Assembly: GCA_965263205.1 (NCBI GenBank)
Contig: CBDHHF010000009.1
Location: 62,001-126,000 of the forward strand
Direction: 5' to 3'
DNA: 64,000 nucleotides
Source: JBCCIM01 sp965263205
GTDB taxonomy: Bacteria; Bacteroidota; Rhodothermia; Rhodothermales; JAHQVL01
In this document: positions 1 through 9,341 of the stretch, piece after piece
Position numbering within the stretch: position 1 is the first letter of the stretch
How the letters are laid out: each line of letters starts with the position of its first letter
Translations under genes and position numbers: made by a program
The notes under the pieces: generated by a model
What the model was told of the DNA's origin: nothing
What the model saw: only the letters and a program-made list of their open reading frames with translations
Database searches by the model: none

Positions 1-84
1 TTGCGTAATTGGAGCCGGCGAACCATCCACGATGCAAAATCGTAAGGTTGCCGGCTGCACACGTTGCACTTGGCACACCTTCTG

Positions 85-1053
85 ATGAAAGAGACCCTTA
101 CATCAACAACAACACACCTTACCGAAGACCCTGAAGCGGCGGCTGCGTTTATCAAACGCGGCGAGATTGTGGCGTTTCCGACCGAAACCGTATACGGGCT
201 CGGCGGCGCGTACAACAACGCCGACGCCATCGCTTCCATTTTTGCAGCCAAGTCGCGTCCGCCCGACAACCCGCTGATCGTTCATATCACAGCCCTGCAC
301 CAGCTTGATGAACTGGTAACGGCTATGTCGCCCGACGCACACCGGTTGATTGAAGCGTTCTTCCCAGGCCCTCTTACGCTTGTATTTAAGCGAAATCACC
401 TGGTACCCGACCTGGTAACGGCCGGCCTCGATACTGTAGCTGTACGGATGCCCGCGTTGCCTGTTGCTCGGACGTTCATAGAAGCCTGTGGTGTACCTGT
501 TGCAGCGCCTTCTGCAAATCGCTCTGGACGGCCCAGCCCTACAGCATGGCAAGATGTTTATGCAGACTTGAAAGGTCGTATTCCTTGTATACTCAAAGGC
601 GGTTTGTCCGAAGTCGGCATTGAATCTACTGTTGTTGACTGTACAGCTGCGCGGCCACTCGTTTTACGGGCCGGCGGCATTACGCTCGAAGCGCTGCAAG
701 AAGTGGCACCGCATGCCACCTTGTATCAAAAAAAGATGGGTGGCCCAACACGGAGCCCGGGGATGAAATACCGCCATTACGCCCCCAAAGCAACGGTTCA
801 GTTGGTTGACTCCCCAGAGGCGGTGCCGGCCTCTGATGCCCACGCGTTTATTGGCTGCACGTCGCACCCGTTTCCCGAACAGCTGGGCCTACACCTCAAA
901 TGCGCTGACCTTGCTGTTTATGCCCATGAACTGTTTCGCTTCTTCCGGAGAAGCGACCGCGCCGGCATCGCGCACATTTATTGCCAGACGGTTCCTCGCA
1001 CAGGACTCGGCATGGCACTGATGGATCGACTCGAAAAGGCGGCAGCGCGATAA
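85..1053 (+). CDS. L-threonylcarbamoyladenylate synthase (Sua5/YrdC/YwlC family)
   Basis: Makes threonylcarbamoyl-AMP from threonine, bicarbonate and ATP, the first step of t6A37 modification of ANN-decoding tRNAs, in the cytoplasm. The N-terminal YrdC domain shows the motif KRGEIVAFPTETVYGLGG and later VAAPSANRSGRPSPT, which belong to the nucleotide-binding pocket. The roughly 110-residue C-terminal part starting at SPGMKYRHYAPKA is the Sua5 extension, so this is the long Sua5 type (322 aa) and not the short YrdC type. I chose the ATG at 85; an in-frame TTG at 64 would add seven residues and has no better ribosome site. The gene stands alone ahead of the histidine kinase, with a 133-nt gap. 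Confident on family. Confidence 0.93.
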   Translation: MKETLTSTTTHLTEDPEAAAAFIKRGEIVAFPTETVYGLGGAYNNADAIASIFAAKSRPPDNPLIVHITALHQLDELVTAMSPDAHRLIEAFFPGPLTLVFKRNHLVPDLVTAGLDTVAVRMPALPVARTFIEACGVPVAAPSANRSGRPSPTAWQDVYADLKGRIPCILKGGLSEVGIESTVVDCTAARPLVLRAGGITLEALQEVAPHATLYQKKMGGPTRSPGMKYRHYAPKATVQLVDSPEAVPASDAHAFIGCTSHPFPEQLGLHLKCADLAVYAHELFRFFRRSDRAGIAHIYCQTVPRTGLGMALMDRLEKAAAR

Positions 1054-1186
1054 ATTACCTGCGAAAGACTCCTTTCCAGCCCCGCATTTTTTCCTACAGC
1101 GGGTACGTATTTAGTTGGCACGTTTCCTTCCGATACTCCGGGTGCAAATCAATTTTATTATTGCGCCCCAGTACCGGAAGTAAACT

Positions 1187-3706
1187 GTGCACACAGGAAA
1201 ACAAAAAGATCGGGACAAGATAAACCTTAACCTGATGCGGACCTTCAGCCTCTATGCAGGTCCCGTTGTTATTTTATACAGGTTCATTTTTCTGTATTCG
1301 GATCCTGATGCGGTGGATCCCTTGTGGATGCGATTCACCATCGCCGGCATGTTTGCCGCATTTTCTTTAGGCTGCCACTTTTTCCCTCACAGCATCAAAA
1401 AGCATGCTACAGCGCTGTTTAACACCATTCAGTACGCAACAACATTTTGGCTGGCGTATCTGGCGTATCTGAACAACCTTTCCTCGTCTGTTACGCTAGG
1501 CTTCATCGTTGTTATCGTCACCATTTACTTTGTTTTTCACACCAAACGCGCCCTTGCTGTCTATGCCTCGGTGGTTACCGGACTGGCCGTTTTAGTGACT
1601 TTTACGGCACCTGACCCACAAATTGTCCCGCTCTTTTTCCTCAGCACAATCATCGTCATCGCATTCTTTACCTACATCATCCTCCACTCGCGGCTGGATG
1701 CGATGGATGAGTTGGATAAAAATGAAGCGATCATGGGTACCGTCTTCCATGACAGTGGCGATGCATTCCTGGTCATCGATGCAGAGCAAGAAGCTGTAAT
1801 CAGCCACAACAACACGGTATTTGAAACGCTGGGAGTCCGTACGCTTGAGCAGTTGCTCCCCAAGCTGGCTGAAATTGCAGCAGGTGCAGCACATGGTCTC
1901 GCCCCAAACCAGGCACTCCATCATCTGGTCGATAGCACCCCCCTCAAGGAGCGCATGCAATTGGATACTGATGATGATGATGATGAAGGCCGCTGGATTG
2001 ATGTTCGCATCAAAGAACTGCCCAGCACGAACAGGCGGCTCTTGTTAGTAAAAGTGTCGGATATCACCCAAGGCAAACAAATCGACGAATACAGAATTGC
2101 GCGAGACGCAGCTGAGGAAGCCAACAGGCTCAAAGATAGTTTCCTGGCTACCATGAGTCACGAGCTACGAACGCCTATGAATGGCGTTATTGGGATGGCA
2201 AACCTGCTCAATTACACGGAACTCGACGAAGAGCAAACGGAGTACGTCCAGACCATTCACGCGAGCAGCGAGAACCTGATGAGCATCCTGAACGACATCC
2301 TGGAATTCACCAGGTTGGGCTCGGGACTGGCCGAACTTCATCCCCAGCCTTTCGCTCCTGTTAAGGTAATGGAAGAAGTAGCTGAGTTGTTTGCACTCGA
2401 CGCCGGCGCCAAGAAAATTGAAATCACCGTACTTCCCGATGCAGCCGGCCACTGGCAGGTTGAAGGCGACAGCAAACGCCTCTGGAAAATCCTCATGAAC
2501 ATCGTAGGCAATGCAGTCAAGTTCACCCAAACCGGCGAGATCATCCTCAAGCTCGAGTCGAAGCAGACGACGGATGATGAAGTGGAACTGCACTTCAGCG
2601 TACAAGATACCGGTATTGGTATTCCGCCTGAAGGGCTCAAAACTATTTTTGACCACTTCAAGCAGGTAGACGCTTCCTTCTCTCGCAGTTATGAAGGCAT
2701 TGGCCTTGGCCTTGCCATTACCCAACAGCTTGTTGAACTACTGGGGGGTACCATTTGGGCCGAGAGCATGTTGGGCAAAGGCTCCACGTTCCACTGGAAA
2801 GTGCCCATGAAGGCCATTGCGCAACCAGTTCAGTCAAACGAGGCAGAAACTACGCAGTCGTATTCGGTACTGCTCCTGGACGACAAGCCGGCGTCGATTC
2901 AACGCATGGAGCAGCTATTGAACCACAAAGGGGCTACGTGCTACAGCACCAACGACCCCTCAGAAGTATACGCTAGGCTCGACAACGGCCACGTATTTGA
3001 TCTCGCCATCATTGACGTGTTCATGCCGGGCATCGATGCGTTTGAGCTGGCACGAACGCTCAAACAAAAGGCGACACCCCCCCTTCGTGTTATCCTGCTC
3101 GCACCGATGGGTGTAAAAACTGAGTTTTCTGCCGATGTGGCGGATGCATTGCTAACCAAACCTATTTTGGAAGATGCTTTCTATCGCCGGATTGAATCAG
3201 TTATGGCGCCGATCAATAAGCCGGCGCTACAGCGTTTGTTGAACAAACGCAAACGTGCAGCCGCCCTCCCCCAAAAACGAGACGTGCGCATCCTGCTCGT
3301 TGAAGATAATATCATGAACCAGACGGTGGCGCTGAGTACGTTTGGTGTTTTAGGCTACTACGCAGATGTAGCAGACAATGGCCAGCATGCACTGGATAAG
3401 CTGCAGGAAAAAGCGTACGATATCATTTTCATGGACCTGCAGATGCCCCTTATGGATGGGCTCGAAGCAACAAGGCAGATCCGCGCCAACTACAAAGAAA
3501 AGCCGCCTTACATTATCGCACTTACAGCCAACGCACTGGAATCTGACTATGAGCAGTGCATGGCTGTCGGCATGAACGATTTTCTATCAAAGCCCATCAA
3601 CATCAAAGACCTGAAAGCCAAACTCGATGCGTTTGATGCACATCTGGCGCAGGCAGTACCACATCCTGATGGCAACAGCACGGCGACAACCGACGCTAAC
3701 GCATAA
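1187..3706 (+). CDS. Hybrid sensor histidine kinase with two receiver domains
   Basis: Membrane-bound phosphorelay kinase. Residues about 17-170 hold several hydrophobic segments, followed by a PAS-like sensor segment (about 180-270). The HisKA box is SHELRTPMNGVIGM, with the phosphoacceptor at His325. The HATPase has the N box NIVGNAVKFT, the G1 box DTGIGIPPEG and the G2 box GIGLGLAI. Two receiver domains follow. The first has DD, Asp610 in IIDVFMPG and the TKP lysine; the second has VEDN, Asp750 in FMDLQMPLMDG, and SKP. Both keep the residues needed for phosphorylation. There is no HPt domain, so a separate phosphotransfer protein may exist elsewhere. GTG at 1187 is preceded by GGAAG at a suitable distance; an ATG at 1235 is the alternative. 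Its last 11 bases overlap the end of the convergent nuclease gene. Confidence 0.92.
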   Translation: MHTGKQKDRDKINLNLMRTFSLYAGPVVILYRFIFLYSDPDAVDPLWMRFTIAGMFAAFSLGCHFFPHSIKKHATALFNTIQYATTFWLAYLAYLNNLSSSVTLGFIVVIVTIYFVFHTKRALAVYASVVTGLAVLVTFTAPDPQIVPLFFLSTIIVIAFFTYIILHSRLDAMDELDKNEAIMGTVFHDSGDAFLVIDAEQEAVISHNNTVFETLGVRTLEQLLPKLAEIAAGAAHGLAPNQALHHLVDSTPLKERMQLDTDDDDDEGRWIDVRIKELPSTNRRLLLVKVSDITQGKQIDEYRIARDAAEEANRLKDSFLATMSHELRTPMNGVIGMANLLNYTELDEEQTEYVQTIHASSENLMSILNDILEFTRLGSGLAELHPQPFAPVKVMEEVAELFALDAGAKKIEITVLPDAAGHWQVEGDSKRLWKILMNIVGNAVKFTQTGEIILKLESKQTTDDEVELHFSVQDTGIGIPPEGLKTIFDHFKQVDASFSRSYEGIGLGLAITQQLVELLGGTIWAESMLGKGSTFHWKVPMKAIAQPVQSNEAETTQSYSVLLLDDKPASIQRMEQLLNHKGATCYSTNDPSEVYARLDNGHVFDLAIIDVFMPGIDAFELARTLKQKATPPLRVILLAPMGVKTEFSADVADALLTKPILEDAFYRRIESVMAPINKPALQRLLNKRKRAAALPQKRDVRILLVEDNIMNQTVALSTFGVLGYYADVADNGQHALDKLQEKAYDIIFMDLQMPLMDGLEATRQIRANYKEKPPYIIALTANALESDYEQCMAVGMNDFLSKPINIKDLKAKLDAFDAHLAQAVPHPDGNSTATTDANA

Positions 3707-5477
3707 TCACCATCTGCCGAACGTGCGTTTCCTGCTCCGTTTGAAGCCGGTACACGTATACGCCGGCCGTGAAGGCACCCGTCGCTAAAGGCACAACATG
3801 CTCACCGGCGCTGTGATTGCCTTCCGCGAGCCTTGCTACTTCACGTCCGAGCAAATCGAATACAACAAGCGCTACAGACTGCGGTGTCGCCAGGGTAAAC
3901 GTGATGGTTGTACGCGTCCGCGCTGGATTAGGGTAATTTTGCTTGAGACTGGTTTGCAATACATCGAAACCTTCGGTGGCAACGGTATGAAATTCGACTC
4001 CTGTGCCTTGCACCTGCGGATTGCCGTTTCCTGTTGCTACAACCCAATCGAGGTACGAATCTGTATCTGCCGCAAGCGAAGCCCGAACCAGGGATTCACC
4101 ACGCCGTGCATTGGGTTCCAAATCGCTATTCCATGCCGCCGGCACACCCTGGCTTGCACCACCCTCCCAGGCTACCGCATCCATTACTTCGCCCGCTGGA
4201 TCAATTAACAGCAAGGCATCCCCCGAGTTATTCAAGGCTGGAATGTTGTCGTACAGATCAGCAGGATACCCGTATAGCGCGAAGAAGGCAGCATCGTCAT
4301 TGGCTGCCGTGAAGTAATTGCCCGAACCGAGCGTGATGCCCTCCGGAAACGTATACACAGCACCTTCGCCGTTGTTGTCAACCAGCGACCATCCCGACAA
4401 GGATACAGTCTGCCCACCAACATTGTAGAGTTCGATCCACTCTTCATCAGCATCTGTGCCTGGCGTGTCATAAAAAATTTCGCTGAATACCAACCGAGGT
4501 ACAGTGAGCGAGACAGAGTCAGCATAACTCACAAAGTCGGCATAAACGGGCAAGTGATCCGAGGCATCGTGTAATGCCATGGCCATGGTATCGCTTACCA
4601 CCAGGTTGGGCCCATCGGTAATGGCTTTGTTGAAGTGTTGCCCGTCGTTTCCGTATACCGTGTAACTGCCGGCTTCGAATACAATATGCGTGCTATCCAT
4701 TACGCTTTGAGAGCCAAGGATAAAATCAAAGCGGTCATCCATGCCACCGCTTGCCCCCCCACCAAAGCTGGTAATACGCGGGCTCTGGGTGTGCACCGCG
4801 GCAAACGCCGGGTTATTGCGCCAGCGACCAATCAAGGCGGGTTCGAGTAAATCTACCAATTGTCCCGTGCTATCGATACCTGTACTTGTAAGTAGTTGAT
4901 AAGCAGCTTCGTTGTCTTCACCAATATTAAGGTCGCCGGCCACAATGAAGGCAACGCTGTCGGGCAATGCATTTAAGTGATCGCGCAGGATTTCCGCTTC
5001 GTCGTAGCGCAGGTTTTCGTTGTAGGGTCCGTCGCCGGCTTTGAGGTGTGCGCTGTAGACATTGAAGGCGTTGCCGGCCACTTCAACCGTGTATTCAGAA
5101 AACTCGCGCAAGGCTGTATCCACCGTATCTTGTGCAATAAAACGAACCAGACCCCGGCGATAGAACAGCGCGTTATCTGTGTCCGCCCCATCGATAAAAG
5201 GAGCGCGTGCATACAGCGTATCAACGGCCTGCAGTGCAGCAAGTAAAATATCAGCCCCTTCAGCATCAACCACTTCCTGGGTAACCAGGATGTCTGGCTG
5301 GGTAGCAGCCATAATCAATTGCATGGCCGCCTGCCGATCCCCGTCATTGTCGGAAAGCCGGAGCACGTTGTACGTCATTACCCGAAAAGGAACAGGCTGC
5401 GCCCAAACCAAAGCGGGTAAACCAACAAGCAATAAAAGAAGCAGTATCGCTGTCCTTTTTAGCAACAGAAGCAGCAT
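3696..5477 (-). CDS. Secreted endonuclease/exonuclease/phosphatase with lamin-tail domain and T9SS sorting signal
   Basis: A hydrophobic signal peptide (about 1-26, ending in VWAQ) leads into an EEP-superfamily catalytic domain (about 30-320). It carries MTYNVLR, TQEV, SAHLKAG, GDLNIGEDN and SDHLPVYADF, which supply the metal-binding Asn/Glu/Asp/His residues of this fold. A lamin-tail-like domain (about 328-470) begins VFSEIFYDT and contains DEEWIELYNVG and LSGWSLVDN. The last 85 residues start at LKQNYPNPARTRT and end in VYVYRLQTEQETHVRQMVI, a typical type A T9SS C-terminal signal. The protein is therefore probably exported across the outer membrane and cell-attached or released, with nuclease or phosphodiesterase activity for nucleic acid or phosphate scavenging. 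The substrate cannot be told from sequence. Confidence 0.9.
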   Translation of the reverse strand: MLLLLLKRTAILLLLLLVGLPALVWAQPVPFRVMTYNVLRLSDNDGDRQAAMQLIMAATQPDILVTQEVVDAEGADILLAALQAVDTLYARAPFIDGADTDNALFYRRGLVRFIAQDTVDTALREFSEYTVEVAGNAFNVYSAHLKAGDGPYNENLRYDEAEILRDHLNALPDSVAFIVAGDLNIGEDNEAAYQLLTSTGIDSTGQLVDLLEPALIGRWRNNPAFAAVHTQSPRITSFGGGASGGMDDRFDFILGSQSVMDSTHIVFEAGSYTVYGNDGQHFNKAITDGPNLVVSDTMAMALHDASDHLPVYADFVSYADSVSLTVPRLVFSEIFYDTPGTDADEEWIELYNVGGQTVSLSGWSLVDNNGEGAVYTFPEGITLGSGNYFTAANDDAAFFALYGYPADLYDNIPALNNSGDALLLIDPAGEVMDAVAWEGGASQGVPAAWNSDLEPNARRGESLVRASLAADTDSYLDWVVATGNGNPQVQGTGVEFHTVATEGFDVLQTSLKQNYPNPARTRTTITFTLATPQSVALVVFDLLGREVARLAEGNHSAGEHVVPLATGAFTAGVYVYRLQTEQETHVRQMVIMR

Positions 5478-5742
5478 GGGTGATTGGGAGTGGCTTCGTA
5501 TGATTGAGAAGAAAAAGCACTACATAGCGGGATCGAGACGTGGTGGAAGATCCTCCTATGCTTACGGCATATATAAATAATTTATAACGTCTTAACGGTA
5601 ATTGCGAGAAGGGGTTTACGAATCCGACAATGTGCACAAAAGCTTAACATAGAACTTCGCCAAGGCACAGGCAAAGCAACTTTCACCATCTACAAAACTC
5701 TTAGCAGCATAGCATCCACCCCACAAACCAACCCGATTAGCA

Positions 5743-6153
5743 GTGACTCGTATTTTTCAGGCCCTGACACTATGTGCACTATGCGCGTGCATCTTTTCCG
5801 CCTGTGCAACAGGCCCTACGCTCCTAGCCGACCAGATCATTGGCAAGTGGGATATGCAGCGCATCGTGCAGGATGGGACATCAGACGTAAGCAGCGAACA
5901 TAATCCCGAAGGGGATCGCTACATCATTTTTAACGCCGACCATACATTCGAAAGCGGCGGTGCGCCATATGGTAAAAACACGGGCGCCTGGACGCTGGAT
6001 CAGGAATCCGGCGAACTGTTCCTGAACAGCGATGCCGGCGCAGATGACGACAGCTACTGGGTTGTACGATTTGATGGCAATGCGATGCACTGGCAAGGTG
6101 CGCGTTTTGAGTTTAACAAGCGCTTTAGTATTGAGCACAAACGTAGTGAATAA
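5743..6153 (+). CDS. Small lipocalin-like lipoprotein
   Basis: A 136-residue protein with a short hydrophobic leader and lipobox-like FSACATG near residue 20, so a likely lipoprotein. The rest (IGKWDMQRI, RYIIFNADHTFESGG, NTGAWTLDQESGELFL) follows the strand pattern of the small lipocalin-like / META-type folds that start with a GxW motif and a later 'F..DGTF' strand. The start is a GTG. The gene is divergent from the nuclease gene upstream (265-nt gap) and convergent with the subtilase gene. The ligand and role are not known. Confidence 0.72.
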   Translation: MTRIFQALTLCALCACIFSACATGPTLLADQIIGKWDMQRIVQDGTSDVSSEHNPEGDRYIIFNADHTFESGGAPYGKNTGAWTLDQESGELFLNSDAGADDDSYWVVRFDGNAMHWQGARFEFNKRFSIEHKRSE

Positions 6154-6170
6154 ATAGAGCGAAAAATGAA

Positions 6171-6203
6171 AGCCGGCCTCCCCTTTTACCAGGGAAGCCG
6201 GCT
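6171..6203 (-). terminator. Hairpin terminator between convergent genes
   Basis: AGCCGGC (6171-6177) pairs with GCCGGCT (6197-6203); after one mismatch the stem can extend by a few more pairs. On the minus strand the stem is followed by a T-rich tail (TTTCATTTTTC), which fits an intrinsic terminator for the subtilase gene that ends at 6259. It may also act on the lipoprotein transcript. Confidence 0.55.
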
Positions 6204-6258
6204 GCTATCGATCCTATTTATTTTATCGATCACATACTAATGTGTACGATGAGGCATC

Positions 6259-8223
6259 TTAGTCATCATCGTCATCATCGTCATCATCGTCATCATCGTC
6301 ATCATCGTCATCATCGTCATCATCGTCATCATCGTAGCTACGCGTAAAATCCCATTTACGATCATAACTATCATCAGAATTCGCCCCATCGCCTTCCGAA
6401 CTGGCTGCTTGTCCGCTAAACAATTGATTCACACTCAATATGCGATTGGTGGTCCCGTAAGGCACATCAAGATCCTGGACAAGGGCAGCGCTAATCAGGG
6501 CCGCTTTCACGCTTGCTGGCGAAGCATTAGGATATTGCCCGAGATAGTGCACAACAGCCCCGGTCACATGCGGTGCAGCGAATGAAGTACCGCTAGCCAG
6601 TACGCTCTCAAACGATGTCGTTTCTTCGATAATGTGAGAAAGTGAAGCAATGTTATCGCCAGGAGCCAGAATATCGACAACGGAACCGTAATTCGAGAAG
6701 CCGGCAAAGCCGTTGTTTATGGTAAGTGCGCCAACGGTGATTACGCCTTCCACATGCGCAGGCGAAACGGTCGCTGCATTCTGACCGGCATTGCCTGCAG
6801 CAGCCACATAGACAACCCCGTTGGCAATCGAAGCTTCAATGGCCTCATCGAGCACGTTGTATCCTGTTGTGCCGATGTCAACACCAAGACTCAGGTTCAC
6901 AACAATGGGACGATCAGGATTTGCGAGTTTTGCACGTGTTACGTAGTCTACCGCGGCCAGTAGCGTAGCAATATCTGATTGCCCATCAGCGGTAAGTACT
7001 TTGAGGCTATGCATGCGCACACCAGGAGCGACCCCAACGATACCGTGCAGGTTGTTTTCTGCCCCAATCGTGCCGGCAATATGGGTACCATGGCCTGACT
7101 CGTCGTAGGGATTTCCAGCATCACCCGGATCAAAGCCCGATACGTCAGGCGCGTTGTTTTCTTCCCACAACTCGCCGGCATCTGCATCAAACAACATCGT
7201 GAAATCTTTCTTCTCTACGTAGTTGAGATCGTCCAGCCAGGAGTCAGGCATCGCCCCCGAATCGAGGACATATACATGCACGGGCTGATCCTTGTTGTAT
7301 GGTGCTGAGAACATACCAAAGAAGCCCGGTAGAGAAACGTCAATGTTGCTAATTCCCCACGGCGTCAACTGTTTGTCGTACCATTGTCCACTGTTTACGC
7401 CAAGCTCTGTGATGTCAAAAACAAAGTCGGGCTCAGCAAAGAGGATGTCTTCATCGTCTGTAATTTCATCGAGGAACGCATCGAGGTGCTCGCTACCAAT
7501 TGCAATGGAAATACCAAGATGTGCACCATCAATTTTTACTTTTAACCGGATGGTCTGCGGATACGACTCTAATGCATTCAGGAATTCTTCAATCGATAAA
7601 CCATGTTCGTTCAACAAGGCAGAGAGCTTGTTGAAGTCATTCAGATCTTCCTGTGTCAAGCCAGCTTCAGCAAGCATGGCGTCCGTAACGCCAAAGTCTG
7701 TCAACAACGCTGCGTTAATCTGATCACCATATTGACGCATCACGCGGCGGGTAATACCGTACTCATTCAAAATGCGGCGCGTTACATCGTACTGATTCAA
7801 AATACGGCGCGTAATGCCATACTCATTCAACACGCGGCGCGTGATACCATACCCATTCAATACACGGCGCGTGATACCATACTCTTGAAGAATACGACGC
7901 GTCACGTCATACTCATTGAGGACGCGACGGGTAATGCCGTTGGCTTCGTAAACGTTAAATGCGAGGAAAAGACTGGTTTCGAGGCTACTCGACTTACCGG
8001 CGGCACCAGGGACAGCTTTCTGTGCATCAGCCAACTTACCAGGATGCCTGAGTTTGGCATACGTGTCAGATACAGGCGCTTCGGCGCGGCGATCAACCTG
8101 CAGCGGCGTATCTTGCTCATCAGTTGAAAACAAATCGCAGCCTTGTAATAGCACAGGACTGAGAAGCAAAGCACAGGCAAACAGTAGTTTAGTCCCTATG
8201 CTTCGGGGGGCTTTTTTTGACAT
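6259..8223 (-). CDS. Subtilisin-like (S8) secreted peptidase with 7 x 10-residue repeats and a 24-Asp C-terminal tail
   Basis: A 654-residue exported serine protease. The leader contains LLQGCDLF, so it is probably a lipoprotein. Residues 96-165 are seven near-perfect copies of a 10-mer of type GITRRVLNEY. A propeptide-like inhibitor region (about 205-265, with LKVKIDGAHLG and EPDF) precedes the peptidase domain. The catalytic triad is visible: Asp321 in VYVLDSGA, His378 in GHGTHIAG and Ser547 in GTSFAAPH; AAAGNAG supplies the oxyanion Asn. The last 24 residues (631-654) are all Asp, directly before the stop. It lacks a recognisable T9SS signal. The repeat block resembles a coiled or helical spacer and the acidic tail could bind calcium or basic surfaces; both are inference. 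Start at 8223 gives a good leader. Confidence 0.92.
   Translation of the reverse strand: MSKKAPRSIGTKLLFACALLLSPVLLQGCDLFSTDEQDTPLQVDRRAEAPVSDTYAKLRHPGKLADAQKAVPGAAGKSSSLETSLFLAFNVYEANGITRRVLNEYDVTRRILQEYGITRRVLNGYGITRRVLNEYGITRRILNQYDVTRRILNEYGITRRVMRQYGDQINAALLTDFGVTDAMLAEAGLTQEDLNDFNKLSALLNEHGLSIEEFLNALESYPQTIRLKVKIDGAHLGISIAIGSEHLDAFLDEITDDEDILFAEPDFVFDITELGVNSGQWYDKQLTPWGISNIDVSLPGFFGMFSAPYNKDQPVHVYVLDSGAMPDSWLDDLNYVEKKDFTMLFDADAGELWEENNAPDVSGFDPGDAGNPYDESGHGTHIAGTIGAENNLHGIVGVAPGVRMHSLKVLTADGQSDIATLLAAVDYVTRAKLANPDRPIVVNLSLGVDIGTTGYNVLDEAIEASIANGVVYVAAAGNAGQNAATVSPAHVEGVITVGALTINNGFAGFSNYGSVVDILAPGDNIASLSHIIEETTSFESVLASGTSFAAPHVTGAVVHYLGQYPNASPASVKAALISAALVQDLDVPYGTTNRILSVNQLFSGQAASSEGDGANSDDSYDRKWDFTRSYDDDDDDDDDDDDDDDDDDDDDDDD
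6262..6333 (-). repeat. 9-bp coding microsatellite, 8 units (poly-Asp tail)
   Basis: Eight perfect tandem copies of a 9-bp unit (GATGATGAC on the coding strand) encode the 24 consecutive Asp codons that end the subtilase. Because the unit is a multiple of three, gain or loss of units changes tail length without frameshift. Confidence 0.97.
7729..7938 (-). repeat. 30-bp coding tandem repeat, 7 units
   Basis: Seven 30-bp units encode residues 96-165 of the subtilase: 10-mers of type GITRRVLNEY with variants starting DVTRR and ending in EY, GY or QY. Codons differ between units at silent positions, so the protein repeat is conserved more strongly than the DNA. Confidence 0.95.
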
Positions 8224-8689
8224 ATAACTCTCAGGCTAAGGGGGATACTTGAGAAAAGCCTGACAGGTGATGTCCTCGAACGTGGGGTGTGGATTTGCCC
8301 TAAAAGCTAAAACTATACCAATTCTAAAAATGCCGTTTTTACTATGACATGAGTTCTTTTGACGCCAAGTGGGTAGAAAAAAAGTAACCCCTGAGTAGGT
8401 TTTAGAAATTGCCGGCCATAGCAAGGCCCATTCAAAAATCAGCAATCAACAATCCACATTCAGCAATCAATCCGCACCTGCGGTCGTACCAGGCAGCTGC
8501 CTCAACCCTGCGCGACACACCCCTGTCTGGCATCCCCATTCGGGGCTTCCAGACGGTCCCCGCTCCAGGGGGGATTTCTCGTTTATCGATGAGGAAGACT
8601 TGATAGTCCTAGGCCCAAAAACCTTAAACATGCAACATTCAACCTTTAACACAAAACACAGTAATCCGACAGGATTGTTGTGTTTGCAC
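8224..8689. other. Intergenic region with repeat-like sequence, no gene
   Basis: No convincing gene in these 466 bases. A segment at 8456-8473 matches the end of the 14-bp tandem array near 13.92 kb at 17 of 18 bases. The part around 8520-8580 has inverted arms (CTGG...CCAG around CCCC...GGGG) and a GC-rich CTCCAGGGGGGATTT stretch of a kind often seen as dispersed intergenic repeats in Bacteroidota genomes. Confidence 0.5.
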
Positions 8690-9214
8690 CTAGCAGCTTT
8701 GGGGTTGCGTTGCGGTTAATTCTACATCGCCATATGAAACCAGTTCACCTACGCCATCAAAAATAAACACGCGGTGTAGTCCGTTTTCTGTGAGCAGCGA
8801 AGAGTTGAACTGAAAAACATAGTCGCCCGGTGCACTGGCGTCGATGATGGTATCGAGGAAAAGAAAGGTATTGCCGTTACCAAACGAACGGAGCGAAAGG
8901 CTGCCCCGGACCCGATCAAACTGCAATACGCGAATATTAATGGTAACCAGCGTACTGCTAGCCGGATTTGGGGTGGCGCCCCGCTCGACCAGCACAATGC
9001 CGTTGTATACGGGCGACGTACGCCAATCGTCTTCATCTTCAGAACAGATGGTACCGCCAAAACTGTTATCGAGAATACGCGTAATGCCCGATGCCGGCGC
9101 ACCTGCGGCGGTGACAAAGTCATCCTGTTGCTGCTGGGCATCGCACCCGGCATTTAGCGAAGCAATAAGAACAGCAAGACAACAAACGATGGGAAAAGCG
9201 ACAGAACGTTTCAA
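8690..9214 (-). CDS. Putative lipoprotein of unknown function
   Basis: A 174-residue protein with a hydrophobic leader ending in LNAGCDAQ, a good lipobox with the Cys near residue 24. The mature part is beta-rich (TLVTINIRVLQFDRVRGSL, GDYVFQF, HRVFIFDGVGELVSYGDVEL) and looks like a single Ig-like or jelly-roll domain. I do not recognise the family. It is divergent from the gluconokinase gene, with about 125 nt between the likely starts, so the two promoters probably lie there. Confidence 0.7.
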   Translation of the reverse strand: MKRSVAFPIVCCLAVLIASLNAGCDAQQQQDDFVTAAGAPASGITRILDNSFGGTICSEDEDDWRTSPVYNGIVLVERGATPNPASSTLVTINIRVLQFDRVRGSLSLRSFGNGNTFLFLDTIIDASAPGDYVFQFNSSLLTENGLHRVFIFDGVGELVSYGDVELTATQPQSC

Positions 9215-9332
9215 GGCTGGGGTATGAATTGTTGTTTTTGCGGGATATATTTTGCCCTTCTTTGACCGCCTTCAACGCTGCTTTGTTCTCAAGCGATCAG
9301 AGCCAGCGCATCTGGCCCAACAACCTCATTTC

Positions 9333-9338
9333 AGGAAG
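9333..9338 (+). promoter_or_regulatory. Ribosome binding site that decides the gluconokinase start
   Basis: AGGAAG lies just upstream of the TTG at 9342. This is the only good Shine-Dalgarno match near the start of the conserved domain and argues against the in-frame TTG 90 bases further upstream. Confidence 0.6.
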
Positions 9339-9341
9339 CAG

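Noticed and set aside
7603..8127. Plus-strand open frame across the subtilase repeat block
   Set aside because: It is the mirror of the tandem repeat on the other strand; no leader or domain.
8236..8652. Short minus-strand open frames of 61-69 residues
   Set aside because: No ribosome site, no domain, and they overlap repeat-like sequence.
9252..9341. Upstream TTG start of the gluconokinase
   Set aside because: It adds 30 residues that do not belong to the FGGY fold and has no ribosome site; the TTG at 9342 has AGGAAG.
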